From assembly GCA_965153355.1 (NCBI GenBank), contig OZ231127.1:24118001-24182000 (forward strand): DNA of 64,000 nt, read 5' to 3'. This document shows, piece after piece, positions 24,424-38,003 of the stretch (positions within the stretch are counted from its first letter, which is position 1; each line of letters begins with the position of its first letter). The notes under the pieces are model-generated. The model was not told the DNA's origin. It saw nothing but the letters and a program-made list of their open reading frames with translations, and made no database searches. The stretch comes from Flaccisagitta enflata (taxonomy: Eukaryota; Chaetognatha; Sagittoidea; Aphragmophora). A program made the position numbers and the translations under genes.

Positions 24424-24590
24424 GCCATAGCACCTCTATAAGAGGATCTGTCCGTCAGTCTGTCTGTCTGTTGGTCACGCTCGAGTAAAAAATCGCAGAA
24501 AATGATAGGGTAAAAGGCATAGAGCTAGGGATAGGTCAAGGAAGTAACAACGCCAGGCGCAACGTCTTGGCCCGTGTATCCGGCTTTTTT
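24424..24590 (-). mobile_element. HINE-like element, diverged
   Basis: AAGTGCGCCATAGCACCTCT, ATAAGAGGATCTGTCCG, a CTGT core, and CCAGGCGCAACGTCTTGGC, CCGTGTATCCGGC. GGCGCA is shared between hairpin and subterminal motif in inverted sense. Confidence 0.4.
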
Positions 24591-24710
24591 TTTCAAAACT
24601 GACTGGAAATAAACTTTGGTAATATTCTTTGCATTCATTTTTGCATTTACAATCATTATAGATTCATCATACAGTATTCATTCAAAACCAAAATCAATCA
24701 ATTCATGTAC

Positions 24711-25007
24711 CTTCCAAGTATCTACCGTCGCCTTTCGGACTGACGGTTCTGATCATCTTGGGTTGTCTTCGATCATCTTCTTCGCTCAGATGCCTCGTCA
24801 ATGCGCCGACCGGAAGAGACGTCGTCAACGGCAATCCCGGCATCGTCGACGTCACTCCTCTCAAGTGCTCCGTCGACGCCGAAATTGACGTTAAAGGATC
24901 CGTCGGAGAGAAATGCTCGAATCCCATTGGCTGACCGCCGCCGACGAATCTGATTGGCTGAGGACGCGCGACATCCGGGGCGTGATCGCTTCGCGAGGAT
25001 GAAGGAC
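24711..25007 (-). CDS. Exon of an unrecognised Ser/Pro/Thr-rich protein, possibly the same gene
   Basis: The acceptor is CCTGCAACTGCCCAG|GT behind a pyrimidine tract and the likely donor is TTGGAAG|GTACAT. In the frame PSSSRSDHAPDV to GDGRYLEG it is open throughout and has coding-like composition (regions QPMGFEHFSPTDP and TRHLSEEDDRRQPKMIR). It enters in phase 1, which fits directly onto the phase-1 end of the Eh1 exon 12.6 kb upstream. It leaves in phase 1, which does not fit the phase-0 acceptor of the next visible exon, so a small exon is missing or one junction is wrong. I do not recognise the protein family. Confidence 0.55.
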
Positions 25008-25209
25008 CTGGGCAGTTGCAGGGACAGGATAGGGGAGACAAAGATATCAATACCATTTCGGAGAAGTATTCGTTCCGCGTAGAAATTACTTTGAATATTT
25101 TGGACGACATTGCCATAATCTCTACTCTTTAACAGTATGTGAATCTGTGACAAAAGTATCATTCCTTCGTTCCTTCTTTATGAATATTCTTTCCTCATTC
25201 TGTCTTACC

Positions 25210-25313
<104 letters not shown>

Positions 25314-25715
25314 AATCTACGAAAACGGCGCCAAATTAGCCCGATTAGCTTCACAGGCGCGGCGCCACTACGGTTTTCCAATCGATCATGTCACTCCGCC
25401 AAATCATTTTTCATTTAACAGATTTGGACAACTTCATCGTTCATGCTACATACTTTGCATGAAACAATTTCTAGACATACAGTATGATTTTTTTCAACTG
25501 TAACATAAGATGAGGACATCATGTAAAAACTAGAAGACCTAGCCAAATTCTGAAAGAAGCTCCAAGAAGATGAGAGTTTGCAGTTATTTGCTAAGAGATT
25601 CTAAGGAATTTTAGAAAGAAAATTGATATCCATCTTACTTTTTCAATTGGGACTGAAATTTTGAAAAGTGAGAAATTGTAAAAGATTGTAGAGATATCGG
25701 CTGAACTGTTTTTCT

Positions 25716-26027
25716 TTAAATCACTCTCATTTCCAAACAGTTTGAGCTACAGATGCCAGATTGGTCAGAAACGAAAGCTTTTTTGACATTCTTTTGAGGG
25801 AAAACTCAACAGACAGACTTTTTGTGAGTTTTGAGTACATTTGGTTAACTGACAATCAATTCTGTAAATAATTTTTCCTGAAACAACAAAATCGTTCATG
25901 TTTGGTGGGATAACTCTTTGAAAATATTGCTGTCTTTGTTTTTCACCTAAAACTACATCAAAATATCTTTCATTTGAGACCAATCTGGGATCCGTAGCTC
26001 AGACCGTTCAGAAATGAGAGTGATTTA
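25716..26027. mobile_element. Foldback MITE-like element related to the GACGC family
   Basis: The first and last ~55 bases are inverted copies: AAATCACTCTCATTTCC at the left against GAAATGAGAGTGATTT at the right, both followed inward by AGTTTGAGCTAC/GTAGCTCAGAC and CCAGATTGGTC/GACCAATCTGG. The same inner motif (GAGTTACAAATCTGGGATTG) occurs at 53811 and near 5777 and 20382. Confidence 0.5.
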
Positions 26028-26284
26028 CATAAAGACAGTCACAACAAAACAGCCTTTTTTGGCAAAATCTGCCCTTCAATTCATATGCGTTAATCAGATC
26101 AAAATAAAAGAAAAAGTCCTTAGGATTTTCCATCACAAAGAAAAGTGGTCCTAACCCAGTAACAGTAGCATACATGTAGCAATCCATTCCTAAAATCATT
26201 TATTCATTCATAAATGACATTATTTCATTAAAAAAACTTTCATTCGTAGAAAACATTCATTCATAAAAAAAAACATTCATTCAA

Positions 26285-26316
26285 AGAGGACGCATCGTTG
26301 GCCTACTTGGCCTTGT
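26285..26316 (-). mobile_element. HINE-like 5' end, GGCCAAGTAGGCC variant
   Basis: AGAGGACGCATCGTTGGCC, TACTTGGCCTTGTT. It has the same 5' hairpin as 11978-12100 but a different subterminal motif (ATGCGTCCTC), which is repeated at 27209. Confidence 0.3.
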
Positions 26317-27208
<892 letters not shown>

Positions 27209-27246
27209 CTAAAGAGGACGCATAAATTGTTCATTTCTAGGCCTTG
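27209..27246 (-). mobile_element. HINE-like 5' end, second ATGCGTCCTC copy
   Basis: AAAGAGGACGCATAAATTG and TAGGCCTTGTT, in the same orientation as 26285-26316, 930 bases apart. Confidence 0.25.
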
Positions 27247-27376
27247 TTAAAATCAGCGTCGATGACAATGAAATTGACGATCGATCAAAATTTACGACGA
27301 GTGACTCTTCAAATTTTAATACGAGACTCACGAAAGATAAAAGGCTAATCGCTGTCAGACAAAGACGCAAATCAAT

Positions 27377-27562
<186 letters not shown>

Positions 27563-27689
27563 AATATTGTCTCTCTTGTCTCAGTTGCCTGTACAAATTC
27601 GAAAAAAACGACAACGTGATTTTCAATACAATCGATTAAATTTGAAGAGAGTCATACGCAGTCATTCAGAGACTTCTCATTGACCGCTG

Positions 27690-28505
<816 letters not shown>

Positions 28506-28700
28506 GACGACTCTGAGCGTGAAGTGGAAACGTCGAGTAGTGAAGAGTCTTTTGGAGCCTAATTATTCGATCAAACAGAAAAAGAAAAGAAGGAATATGA
28601 GAGTTTTGTTATCAGTGTCAACAGTCGGGAGGGTCCAGAATGAGACTCAATAGTCTATACATATGTACATACTTCTCTCTTTACCTTTTTAATCTCTTTT

Positions 28701-28953
28701 TAGTTGCAGACACGCAACTCTATAAAAGGCTTTGTCCGTCTATCGGTCCGTCGGTCCGTCGGTCCGTCCGTCACGCTCGAGTGGTCACGCTCGAGCTGAA
28801 AACGCGAAAAACGCGTGTTTTTTACGCTACTGTTAGTATTGTTTGTGTGTGAGTGTATTGTAGGGGGGTTGGAGGTGTGGTTGGAGTGAGGCTGGGGGTT
28901 GGATGCCCCTGCCCACCCGTCCGCAACGATATTGTGACCCCGCGTCACTTGTT
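28701..28953 (-). mobile_element. HINE-like element, CAAGTGAC subfamily
   Basis: TAGTTGCAGACACGCAACTC, TATAAAAGGCTTTGTCCG, core of GGTCCGTC units, a duplicated CACGCTCGAG, and GCCCACCCGTCCGCAACG with GTGACCCCGCGTCACTTGTT. Confidence 0.62.
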
Positions 28954-29425
28954 CTCTTCTATTCGTTGTTTTTAATCCCCTATATACTGTTCCACTTCTT
29001 TTTCTTCCTCTTCTTCTTTTTTTCCTTCCTTTTTTTTTTTTTTTTTTTCTTTTCCGATTTCTTTTTACTTCTCTCTCTCCTTCTTCTTCTGTTTTTTTTG
29101 CTTTTTTTGCACTTGATGAACTTCAAACTAATGGCATTTCCAAACGGTTTGATGCACAGAGACAAGATTGCACTCAAATTGTAGATTTTTTTACGTAGAT
29201 TAAAATGCTCATGAATTTTTTTCACTCATCTTAATGAGGAGTTGAGATATCTCAATTTAAAGGTGCTACTAAACATATTTCCTAGATAGTATAATCAGTT
29301 TCACTTCTTCATCATTCATATTGACTTTTTTTTCCATCCCCATCAATTTCTGTTCTGATTGTTGCTGTTGGCGTTGCTGATCGTCCCTTTTAAAATCTGT
29401 CACGTATAGTTTCCCTCCTACAGTA

Positions 29426-32128
29426 AGGGAGTACGAGAATAGGTCACCGAAACGAAATGAGCTTGCTACCCTTTTTTTGGCTCAGTAGACTCAAAATATA
29501 TGGGTTTGTATCAATTTGGGGGCTGTGGCTTGAAAAAAAACCCTCGGAAGGCCCAAAAAACGAAAACGACCCTATATTTGGCATCTTTAGAGCGTTTTTG
29601 AGTGAAAATTTTAGTTTTTAAGTGAAAATACCAAACTTACTTAAGTTTTCATGTACAATTTCATGCATCAAAATGCATAGACTCTACATTTTCTCATTTA
29701 TGATAAGTAGCTTTTTTGCCCTTGGAAAGAATTGGTCAATATTATACAAATACGGTATGATTCTTGAGCATTTCAAGTAGTACTGTTCTTCTAGCCTGAA
29801 TTGATTTGATCACAACCTCACCAATTGAAAGAAGATGAAAGAAAAAGTTCTGATATTTTCTTCAGTAATCATATCAAATAACATTCAGAAATTGAATTGC
29901 ATAAAATAATGAATGTGATACCAAACACAATTAAGTAAGAATCTTGAATAAGAAAATCCAATGATCAAGCAGACAATTTGGATGACCAAAAATAAGAAGT
30001 ATGAGTTTTAGTCGGTGTGATTGTAAAAAATTGCTCCTTTGTGGAAATGCTACATAAAAGAAATCATGGGGAAGATCAGGGAGCAGAGCGTGGGAGACAG
30101 GAGGAGGGACATAAATAGAATGACCATTTCATACGCCAGTTTTTTCCTAATGCAGCATGACTACAAATGATTGTTCACCCACAATGATTTTGAAACTCTT
30201 AAGCTCTCTCAAAGAGTTCTGTGTTTGTAGATGGCACTTTTAACTATTATTCTGCCCAATCTGAGCCAATCAGTTGTCTCCACATGGACTCAATGACCTC
30301 ACGGTTGAGAAGGGCAAAAACCAAATCTTTTTTTTTTACATTTTTAGCCAAGGTTATTAAAGGCCTGATTTCAAGTATGCGTTTCCTTTCAAAGTCATCC
30401 AAAACTTCATCATTGGATAGATCCAATATGTTTTTCCTTGATCATCCTTTGCTCTTGTTTTTAGAGAGTTTGCACACAAATGCTATCTTGTTGCTGATTG
30501 TAAGATTGCACAGAACCAAGGTTCCAGCCATCTTCTTGCAATGTGACAACAAATTCTTCTTCCTGTAATGGCCAATTGAAGTCTTTTAGAGGCTCCTCCA
30601 CAGGTACCTTAGACCTCTTGGCTTGCTTATTGGCAGACTGAGTACCTACTGAATCAGAAGCTACATAGACATCTTCTACAGTAATGACCTTTTGGTCAGA
30701 TGGGTCAACTGTGTGCAAAGCAAGCAGACCTTCATACATCTGTTTAGCTGTGATATTGTACTGCTTGAAATAAATAAAATCATTGGGCATTTCTGAAAAC
30801 AAAGACTTTTTCAACTTAACTTCTCTGCGCAGAATAGCCAACTGATCTGCCTCACTTAGCTTTTTGATTCTGTCATAGCACTTTTTAACCTCAGATTGAG
30901 ATGAGAGCGGTGCAATATACTTTGCACACAACGAAATCAGTTAAGCTGGTAAGAGATTTGGCCAAAAATTATCTGCTTCACTGTCTGTCAAGGCCAACTT
31001 TGCTTTCATGATCTCCTTCTGAGACTTTGAAAAATCTGCTTCAATTTGATGAACTTCTTTCTGTTTGGCCTTGAGCTCCTTGTCCTTCAACATGTTGGCT
31101 CCCTCATTACCAAAGGCAAGATCTGAACTTATTTTTAGCACAAGTCTGTCACTGATAGCTTGGAAAGCAGAGCCTCCCTTGCTTCTTAGCTGTTGAAAAA
31201 GATGTCCAACAGGGATGGTCTTAAGCTGTTCTTCAGTGAAGATTTCTGACAGAGGCTTTAAGTGTGTCTCTCCCAATATTCCTGCTGCTTTCTTTGCTGA
31301 GTATTCCAGATATTCTGGACCAAATTCATACTGAATTCCTTGTTGCCTTGACAGAGTTGCAGCAAGCTGTTTCATCAAGATTTGCATTGCAGTTTATTGG
31401 CATCGTACTGCTCAAAATGCTTGCAAAAAGACTCCGTCTATTCTTGTTTGTACTTTCTTCCAAATCCATCCTCAAGAGCTGGAAGAGCATGCCTCTCAAC
31501 TGAGCTGAATTTCAAACCTGGGATTGGTTCCATCATTTGTTTGTACAAATTTTGAAGGATACTTCGAAGAGCCAAATGAGTTGGTCTAGGTTGCTGATCC
31601 AATAGAATGCCAAAAAGTGGCTCCATCAAATAATAGCTAACTAGAACCTCTACAGTCCATTCATAATGAGAGATGGGACAGTGATAGTGGAGAAATATGA
31701 GAGGGGAGTAAAAGTAAGAGAGGAGAGAAAAAAGTGAAACTGAAAGAGGCAGACAGTCTCAAAAAGAATTTTCAGCAAAATAACACTTTTTAGTGTTTAA
31801 AAGATCCATTTTTGGCAAAAAAATGATTTTTTTTTGTCCAATTCTTTGACTGGCAGGGTCCTTTCACTATTTCAGGTACATTTTTTACTTTTAAAGTTGA
31901 AATATAGCTTAAGAATTAGATTAAAACATTTTTTTGCCAAAAATAGCTAGCAAAAACGCTTAAAATCATAGAAAAATCGATTTTTTAAGCAATCCAAGGG
32001 GTTTTTTTCAACCGATTGAGCTGAAAAAAGTTTCTAACATCTTATCTAAGCCCTACTCACATGTTTATCTGGTAGCAAGAGTGATATTTTGAAAAAAATG
32101 ATTTTCTCCTGAATCTCGTACTCCCCTA
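29426..32128. mobile_element. 2.7 kb DNA transposon with short inverted ends and 8-9 bp duplication
   Basis: The left end reads AAGGGAGTACGAGA and the right end, reversed, AGGGGAGTACGAGA. Both ends are flanked by CCTACAGTA (29417-29425 and 32129-32137). A 9-bp (or 8-bp) duplication suggests a Mutator- or hAT-type cut-and-paste element; short imperfect ends leave the superfamily open. It carries the broken gene at 30461-31629. The remainder is AT-rich, with a long stretch of runs of T in 31750-32100. Confidence 0.6.
30461..31629 (-). pseudogene. Broken protein gene inside a 2.7 kb DNA transposon
   Basis: Three open segments lie in order on the minus strand: 31629-31438, 31387-30941 and 30931-30461. 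The last two are in the same frame and separated only by one in-frame TAA (after PNLLPA), so together they formed a frame of about 310 codons. The first is closed by a TAG and a frame change near 31400. The protein is Lys/Gln/Leu-rich with helical stretches (for example LKDKELKAKQKEVHQIEADF). I recognise no catalytic motif. Its position between inverted ends with a target-site duplication marks it as a transposon-encoded or captured gene that has decayed. Confidence 0.55.
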
Positions 32129-32134
32129 CCTACA

Positions 32135-32549
32135 GTACCACTTGGATAAAAAAAAAAGACGCATCTATTTATCAATTGATAAAATGCATAAAAAAAATTA
32201 TTTTTAACTATCTTTAAAAAAACTATTTTGAAAGATTTTTAAATTCTCTTTCAATCTAGACCAATCCCAGGTTTGTACCTCTAACGGTTTGGAAGCTTGA
32301 GCCCTGCAAAGAGAAGAACTATTTTGCAGAAATGCATTTTTACATAGGGATTGCAAAACTAAAATGGGGAATGTTTTTATTCAAACTAATGCCATTTCTA
32401 AACAAAAAAAGATAGCATTACCAGATTCGTGCCAAATGAAAGTACTTTTGAAGGGCTTTCAAATGATCTAAGATTTTACTTAGTTTCCTAAATCATTATA
32501 GGCAAAGTTTGCTATCTAAAAGTGCGTCTTTTTTTTTATCCGCGTGGTA
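32135..32549. mobile_element. GACGC/A-tract MITE, uninterrupted copy
   Basis: Left end TACCACTTGGATAAAAAAAA then AAGACGCA; right end TGCGTC, T-run, ATCCGCGTGGTA. These form inverted repeats of about 28 bp. No coding capacity. It serves as an empty-site reference for the copy at 20254-20790. Confidence 0.58.
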
Positions 32550-32792
32550 GAACACCGCTCCAACGGACCCGTTTTAAATGGTGCTCTGCATATAACAGTT
32601 CTCTGTCCTTTCAATCAGTTTTTTGTTTTTTGAATTGGCTTTGATAGAATATAAACTATATAACTGTATAACAGATAAACTTTGTTAGTTCGCTGAAATC
32701 CGTTGGAGCGGGATTTAACTGTGCCTTGTCTTTTTCCGGAATTTCCTGTTCCCATAAATCATCCCTCACGGCAAAGTTGCCTAACGCTTTTT

Positions 32793-33755
32793 GGGCAGCG
32801 GCCCCAAAGGGCCGATGTCCTGTAGGACACAGGGGTGAACCGTTATGTCTGTCTGACAATATGTTCCCCCCCCTCGAAGCTTCTCAAGCCTCAAAATCCT
32901 ATCGAATACACACTTTTTTTTTTATAAGAACTCACTTTTTTTTGAAGGCTCGATGTTCTTAATTTTAAGACCAAATGAAGCCTCAAACGTTCTTAGAGCA
33001 TTCTTAATTCTAAATACAATATTAACTATAAGAAACCTTGTAATATACTATCACTCAATTATAATAAATATATTTCTATCAAACACTGTTAAAACAAATG
33101 CTAATTATTAAAGTCTAAGGATATTTTCATGATCTTTATTCAAAAATCATAAAATATCATATCAATTATACTAAAATTCAAATGTTTTCCTTATGTTTTT
33201 TTAATATTACCTGAAGCAAAATTTTTTTTCTCAAGATATGAAGCCTTTGTATGTTCTTAAGATGTTCTTAATTTTAAAGCCATTCGAAGCCTTGATGTTC
33301 TTATAAACTAGGTTCTTATAAAAAAAAAGAGTGTAACATGGGAAATTGACAAAAAGCAAACTTCCCATTGAATAACATGGAAAATTTACAAAAACAAAAA
33401 CAAACAAAAAATGCTTGTTTCCTATTGAATAACATGGAAAATTGATGAAAACTAGAAAAAAATTAAAAATTCCCATTAAATAACATGGCAGATTGACAAG
33501 AAATTGAAAAAAATGTAAAATTCCCATTGAATATCATGGAACATTGCCACTAAGGCCTCATATATGCCCTCTCAGGACGTATGGAAATTCACCCCTGTGT
33601 CCTACAGGACAAGGAGAAAGGAGAAGGAGAAAATTCCCCATATGTGTGAAAGCATAGGTCATCGACCCCTTCAGGGCCGCTGCCCTGTTCGCCCCTCAAC
33701 TTCAAGCACAAGTTACTCAGGCAGGGCACGGGTACCGCTGACCATCTGACGCTTT
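32793..33755. mobile_element. Foldback element, GGCCCC-end family, with nested insertion
   Basis: Left GGGCAGCGGCCCCAAAGGGC at 32793; right TTCACCCCTGTGTCCTACAG near 33590, followed by a second arm CCCCTTCAGGGCCGCTGCCC and GGGTACCGCTGACCATCTGA. An ATAAGAAC element (32912-33332) interrupts it. Core units resemble CCCATTGAATAACATGG. Confidence 0.5.
32912..33332. mobile_element. ATAAGAAC-ended element (variant of the ATAAGCAC family)
   Basis: Left end ACACT, T-run, ATAAGAACTC; right end GGTTCTTATAAAAAAAAA then GAGTGT, an inverted pair. The right end reversed reads ATAAGAACCTAGTTTATAAG, homologous to ATAAGCACCTCGTTTATAAG at 19478. In this copy each repeated unit carries GAAC/GTTC instead of GCAC. 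It sits inside the foldback element 32793-33755. Confidence 0.55.
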
Positions 33756-33823
33756 TGCGACTATTCATTCCTGTTTTCCTCTCCTTTCTGCTCCCCTTTC
33801 ATTTCCTGCTATCTTCTTCTTTT

Positions 33824-33970
33824 TAGTCGCGGACTAGCGACTCTATAAGAGGCTTTGTCCGTCCGTCCGTCGGTCGGTCCGTGGTGATCGAGTCAGAAAG
33901 TGGGAAAACACGCATTTCCGCCCCTGCCCACCCGTCCGCGACTGGTATTGACCGTGTATCCGGCCTTGTT
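33824..33970 (-). mobile_element. HINE-like element, compact copy
   Basis: TAGTCGCGGACTAGCGACTC, TATAAGAGGCTTTGTCCG, GGTC core, then CCCCTGCCCACCCGTCCGCG, ACTGG and CCGTGTATCCGGCCTTGTT. GTCGCGGAC matches distal GTCCGCGAC. Confidence 0.68.
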
Positions 33971-35000
33971 TTACGGCCAATCTCTTTTTTTTTCTTTTTT
34001 TTTCCTTCTGGTTATGATTATTTGCTCAACTGCATGTTGTCGCCGTCGATTGTGTTTGTTGGCTTTTTTATATGCTCTTTTTAAATCATAAATCTATTTA
34101 CTCGTCTCTTATTCTTGTCTATATGTACGTGATAAGAGCATATGAAACTTTTATTGAATGTAAAAAGCCGCCTACTTCCTCCATTCCCAGTCGTCTCTGC
34201 TTTTTTCCTCCTTCGCCTTTGCGTCCTCGCACGACTTTAATAGGGTCACTCAGTCCATCCGTCATAAGGATAACCTTGCTTGATTTGACGCAATAGACCT
34301 GTTGACCTAATTGGAAAAAAGTCGAATTACATAATTCGACTTTTTGAAATGTTGGGGAGAAATTGGGTTTTCTATTTACGATTTGAGGCACTAGAGAGAG
34401 TTGAGCCATTCCCTGACTGAGATGAACTATTATTTTATATTCACAGCTAACAAAGAGCTATTTTTTTTTTCAAATGGCGCCAACCAGAGATCTCAGCGAT
34501 CAATATTTTTAGAGTTATGTTTTTCTTAATCTTTTTTTATTTTTTTGCATTTTTGCAAAATTTGATATCTTTTTTTGACCCTAATTTCCAGCTGTATGTA
34601 ACAGTAGAGAGGAGTCGAGATGTTACGCAAATTGACTTTATGACGCTAGCTTTCACGTTTTACTCTGCTCTAAGAGGAATAAAAGTAACAGAGGGACAGA
34701 TTACACAACAAAAACAAACAAGCAATTAACCAGGCATCATGAGATGCACACACAGAAGAATAAGCTCTGAAATAAATTTGCGATTTTTTTCCGGTCGGTG
34801 ATTAGCCGCCTTTATTGGTACTACCCAACGTAGGCCAAATAGCGCTAATTCGCGGTTGCTTTCCTGCTCTTTTGGGATGACATCCAATTTAACTTGAGAC
34901 TCTTTAAGCTGCTTTGCTGTTGGCCCGTTACATTCTACCAAAATATCTGAGTGGTCTCGTGGCTCCTACCCACACGCCACCAGGGTAACATATACACATT
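33971..35000. other. Unassigned DNA
   Basis: A minus frame at 34941-34726 (VECNGPTAKQLKESQVKLDV) is protein-like but isolated; AGTCGAATTA at 34320 is followed by an inverted TAATTCGACT. Confidence 0.3.
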
Positions 35001-35008
35001 AACTTTAA

Positions 35009-35457
<449 letters not shown>

Positions 35458-35592
35458 CATTATAAATTTTGATGATATTTCTTTGTTGGTTTTGTACGTT
35501 CAATCTTTGCCTCGGGTAAAAAATCTACAAAAGTATGAATATGATTGCGACGCCTAACCATTTTTTTTCATGTTCTTTTTATCAATAATTTT

Positions 35593-35717
35593 TAGTTGCG
35601 GACACGCAACTCTATAAGAGGCTTTGTCCGTCCGTCCGTCCGTCAGCACGAGTCGAAAAGTGGGTAAACGCCCCTGCCCACCCGTCCGCAACTGGTGGCC
35701 GTGTATCCGGCCTTGTC
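35593..35717 (-). mobile_element. HINE-like element, smallest complete copy
   Basis: TAGTTGCGGACACGCAACTC at one end and GTCCGCAACTGGTGGCCGTG, TATCCGGCCTTGT at the other; the core is four TCCG units. GTTGCGGAC matches GTCCGCAAC. Confidence 0.68.
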
Positions 35718-35989
35718 TGTTTATCAATAATTTTTTAAGAGAAATACTTTAATCTCAACTTTAATCTTTTTTTCTCTTTTTCCTTTTTCTTTTTTTTTTT
35801 TTTCTTTTTCTTTTTTTTTTTTTTTTTTTTTTTCGTTTTTGTGTGGAGTGTGTGGAGTCATTGAGTCGTGATAATTGATAAGATTGAGAAGATCTAAGTA
35901 TATATCGATAAGTTTAACTGGAAAAAAAGTGCTGCGTCGGATTTCGACACTTTTATCATCGATCAGTGAAAGAAAGTAAGACTGGGAGG

Positions 35990-36165
<176 letters not shown>

Positions 36166-36714
36166 AAGTGAAAATATCGCATTGGGTGGTCTAAAGAGGG
36201 GAGAAAACAAGTCGTTCAGAGAATATTATTCCATATGCCGAAAGAAAACAAAGAGGGTTTTTTCAAGTCTTTTCTTTCTTTCATTTCTCTTTCAATCTAT
36301 TCTTTTTTTTTGCCTTCTCGTTGAAGAAGGCAAAACGTGAAAATATGTTGAGTGGCTGCTTAGACTCACGAATTTCCGTGGCACCTGAAAAACTGAGACC
36401 CTTCTTTCTGGGGAGACAAACCCCAAATTGAAAAACAAAAAAAAATGGTTGCGTTGGCATTGGCAACAAAATTTTGGATATACATTCCTAAAAGGACAAA
36501 GAAAATGTAATTTTGATTTATTATATTTTCATAGGTTTTTCTTTAGTTTGAAGTGAAAAAAAACTTTTATGATCATAGTCTTGTATTTCGACTACTATAA
36601 ATGATGAGTATTTTATTAAAAAACGCTTTTTATCTCTTATCAAAATGAAGAAAATGAAATGAAGGAATCGCTCGTAACTGTAAATCTATAAATCCACATT
36701 CTCCCTCATTCTCT

Positions 36715-36745
36715 CTCTCTTTCTGTCTCTGTCTGTCTGTCTAGC

Positions 36746-36802
<57 letters not shown>

Positions 36803-36811
36803 GTCTGTCTA

Positions 36812-36885
<74 letters not shown>
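36715..36885 (+). repeat. (CTGT)n and (CT)n
   Basis: About 25 CTGT units, some with A interruptions, then CT units. Confidence 0.9.
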
Positions 36886-36887
<2 letters not shown>

Positions 36888-37107
36888 ATATTTCTTCTTG
36901 GGCTTATTACATATTTAAACATGGTTCTCATTTGATTTGTTTTGCGACAACGTAATTCTCCACTTCAAATCGGAGACGAAGACTCGATGGCCTTCCAAGG
37001 GCGTGACGTTTCTCATTGAACTTCTCAATTATAATCGGAAGAAAGTTTCTCACGAGAAACGTCACATGGGAAAAGCGCTGTCCTTTTTGTCTTCCTTTTT
37101 TTTTACT

Positions 37108-37215
37108 CGCGGACTCGCGACTCGGAGAGGCTTATTCCGTCTGTCCGTCCGTCCGTCAGTCAGTCCGCTGATCCATAGTGATCGAGTTAAAAAGTGTAGA
37201 AACGCGCGTTTTTCA
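37108..37215 (-). mobile_element. HINE-like element, 3' part only
   Basis: ACTCGCGGACTCGCGACTCG, GAGAGGCTTATTCCGTC and a TCCG core; the GGGCAGGGGC half is absent. Intronic to the Eh1 gene. Confidence 0.45.
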
Positions 37216-37307
37216 TGATCTTCTTAACCGTGTTGATATGAGCGTCTAATTTGTAGTTTATTACCCAGTTAATGAAAATGTACCACTGCATTAATATGCA
37301 TTATTTT

Positions 37308-37339
37308 TAGTTGCGGAAACGCAACTCTGTAATAGGCTT

Positions 37340-37370
<31 letters not shown>

Positions 37371-37553
37371 CTGTCTGTCCGTCGGTCCGTGGCGCTCAAG
37401 TTGAAAACGCGCATTTATGATACTGCAATTGTTATTGTGTGTGTGCCGTGTGTGGGTGTGTGAGTGTGTGGCAGGAGTGGTTGGGGAGAGGCTGGGGGTT
37501 GGATGCCCCTGCCCACCAGCCCGCAACGATGTTGTGACCCCGCGTCACTTGTT
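37308..37553 (-). mobile_element. HINE-like element, CAAGTGAC subfamily
   Basis: TAGTTGCGGAAACGCAACTC, TAATAGGCTTTGTCTG, CTGT core, and GCCCGCAACGATGTTGTGAC, CCCGCGTCACTTGTT. Intronic. Confidence 0.62.
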
Positions 37554-37634
37554 ATCAGAACACAGCCTAGAGTAGACGCGATTCGTCCGATGTAAAAAAA
37601 AACCATCATCGCCATCTTATGATTTTGCTCTCAC

Positions 37635-37791
37635 CTTTCAAAATATCGTCGATGAGGAAAGAGGATTTGTTTGAATTGTTGGAGGGAGAATTGGCCGCAG
37701 AAACGACTGTCATTTGTTTCAGGAACAATTTGTCCATCGATGTCCTGGCGGCCGAAGGCGGAACTGGAGAACCACGTTTCATCGGTGATAT
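37635..37791 (-). CDS. Second exon of the same gene, carrying an Eh1-like repression motif
   Basis: The acceptor is CACTTGTCAG|ATATC and the donor TTGAAAG|GTGAGAG. The 157 nt exon enters in phase 0 from exon 1 and leaves in phase 1. It encodes 52 residues starting ISPMKRGSP and ending NKSSFLIDDILK. FLIDDIL fits the Eh1 consensus FxIxxIL, which in homeobox, Fox, T-box and some zinc-finger proteins recruits Groucho/TLE corepressors. The combination suggests a repressor-type transcription factor, most likely of a homeobox class in which Eh1 precedes the DNA-binding domain. No homeodomain was found downstream in this window, so the class stays open. The following intron contains two dispersed elements (37108-37215 and 37308-37553). 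Confidence 0.66.
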
Positions 37792-38003
37792 CTGACAAGT
37801 GATGACAAACCAGGCAATACAGAAGACAACATGGTTTAGCTTTTAGTTACTTTAGTCAGATGACGGCCTTCTTGACTCTCCTGCTATGCTTTAAGAACTC
37901 TTAATTCCTCAATTTGGTACATATAATGCGCATGTAAATTGAATTATATTGAAGCTTGTACATCAGCTATATTAGACGCGACTTTAAATTCAACATAACT
38001 TAC

